A stretch of 5,291 nucleotides of DNA, from NCBI GenBank assembly GCA_001995005.1, contig MDJN01000129.1, positions 1-5,291 of the forward strand. The letters run 5' to 3'. This DNA comes from Candidatus Parepulonipiscium sp. PG-Nun2H_MBin03. GTDB taxonomy: Bacteria; Bacillota; Clostridia; Lachnospirales; Cellulosilyticaceae. A model generated the notes under the pieces. The model had not been told where the DNA came from. It ran no database searches and saw only the letters and a program-made list of their open reading frames with translations. The translations under genes and the position numbers were made by a program. Shown in pieces: positions 5,278 to 5,291 of the stretch; positions within the stretch are counted from its first letter, which is position 1; every line of letters begins with the position of its first letter.

Positions 5278-5291
5278 TATACACTTTTAAA

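Noticed and set aside
1..5291. CRISPR arrays, tRNA or rRNA genes, insertion sequences, attachment sites
   Set aside because: No regularly spaced repeats, no cloverleaf-capable segments with a TTCGANNC-type loop, no transposase motifs and no terminal inverted repeats were seen on either strand.

Overview
The window is AT-rich DNA, roughly 65-70% A+T by eye, with strong AGGAGG-type ribosome binding sites. It carries a dCache chemoreceptor, a DUF1576-type membrane protein and a type I restriction remnant. Together these point to a low-GC Firmicute, most likely a motile member of the Clostridia (Lachnospirales/Clostridiales). I cannot name a species from the sequence alone.

Layout, left to right. 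(1) The last codons of a plus-strand chemoreceptor (1-83) meet a complete minus-strand chemoreceptor (136-2118) tail to tail, with a compact hairpin between them that can terminate both. (2) Upstream of that receptor, on the same strand, is a two-gene unit: a polytopic membrane protein that I assign to the DUF1576 family (2624-3919), then a 123-residue soluble protein of unknown function (2241-2612). The Shine-Dalgarno sequence of the small gene directly abuts and overlaps the stop codon of the membrane gene, so the two are probably translationally coupled. The 122-bp gap before the chemoreceptor has no convincing terminator and carries a plausible TATAAT box, so the receptor may have its own promoter, be read through from the pair, or both. 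(3) A 288-bp divergent intergenic region (3920-4207) holds a near-consensus sigma-A promoter for the rightward gene, a weaker leftward promoter and two closely spaced dyads. (4) A complete short-chain dehydrogenase/reductase gene lies on the plus strand (4208-4906). (5) The right edge (4942 to about 5277, minus) holds the C-terminal end of a type I restriction HsdR subunit, cut off from any N-terminal part by an in-frame stop at 5287-5289. It is probably a decayed remnant.

The best candidate for something undescribed is the DUF1576 plus 123-aa pair. The membrane protein has a clear internal duplication: matching polar motifs occur about 202-216 residues apart, suggesting a transporter-like two-fold pseudo-symmetry. 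The small partner reads like a degenerate GHKL (histidine-kinase-type) ATPase fold that has lost its N-box Asn and G1 Asp. The adjacent receptor has a periplasmic-type dCache domain with part of the amino-acid-binding motif, so a combined sensing and membrane-transport module is a reasonable but unproven reading. The SDR gene and the HsdR remnant show no visible functional link to this unit.
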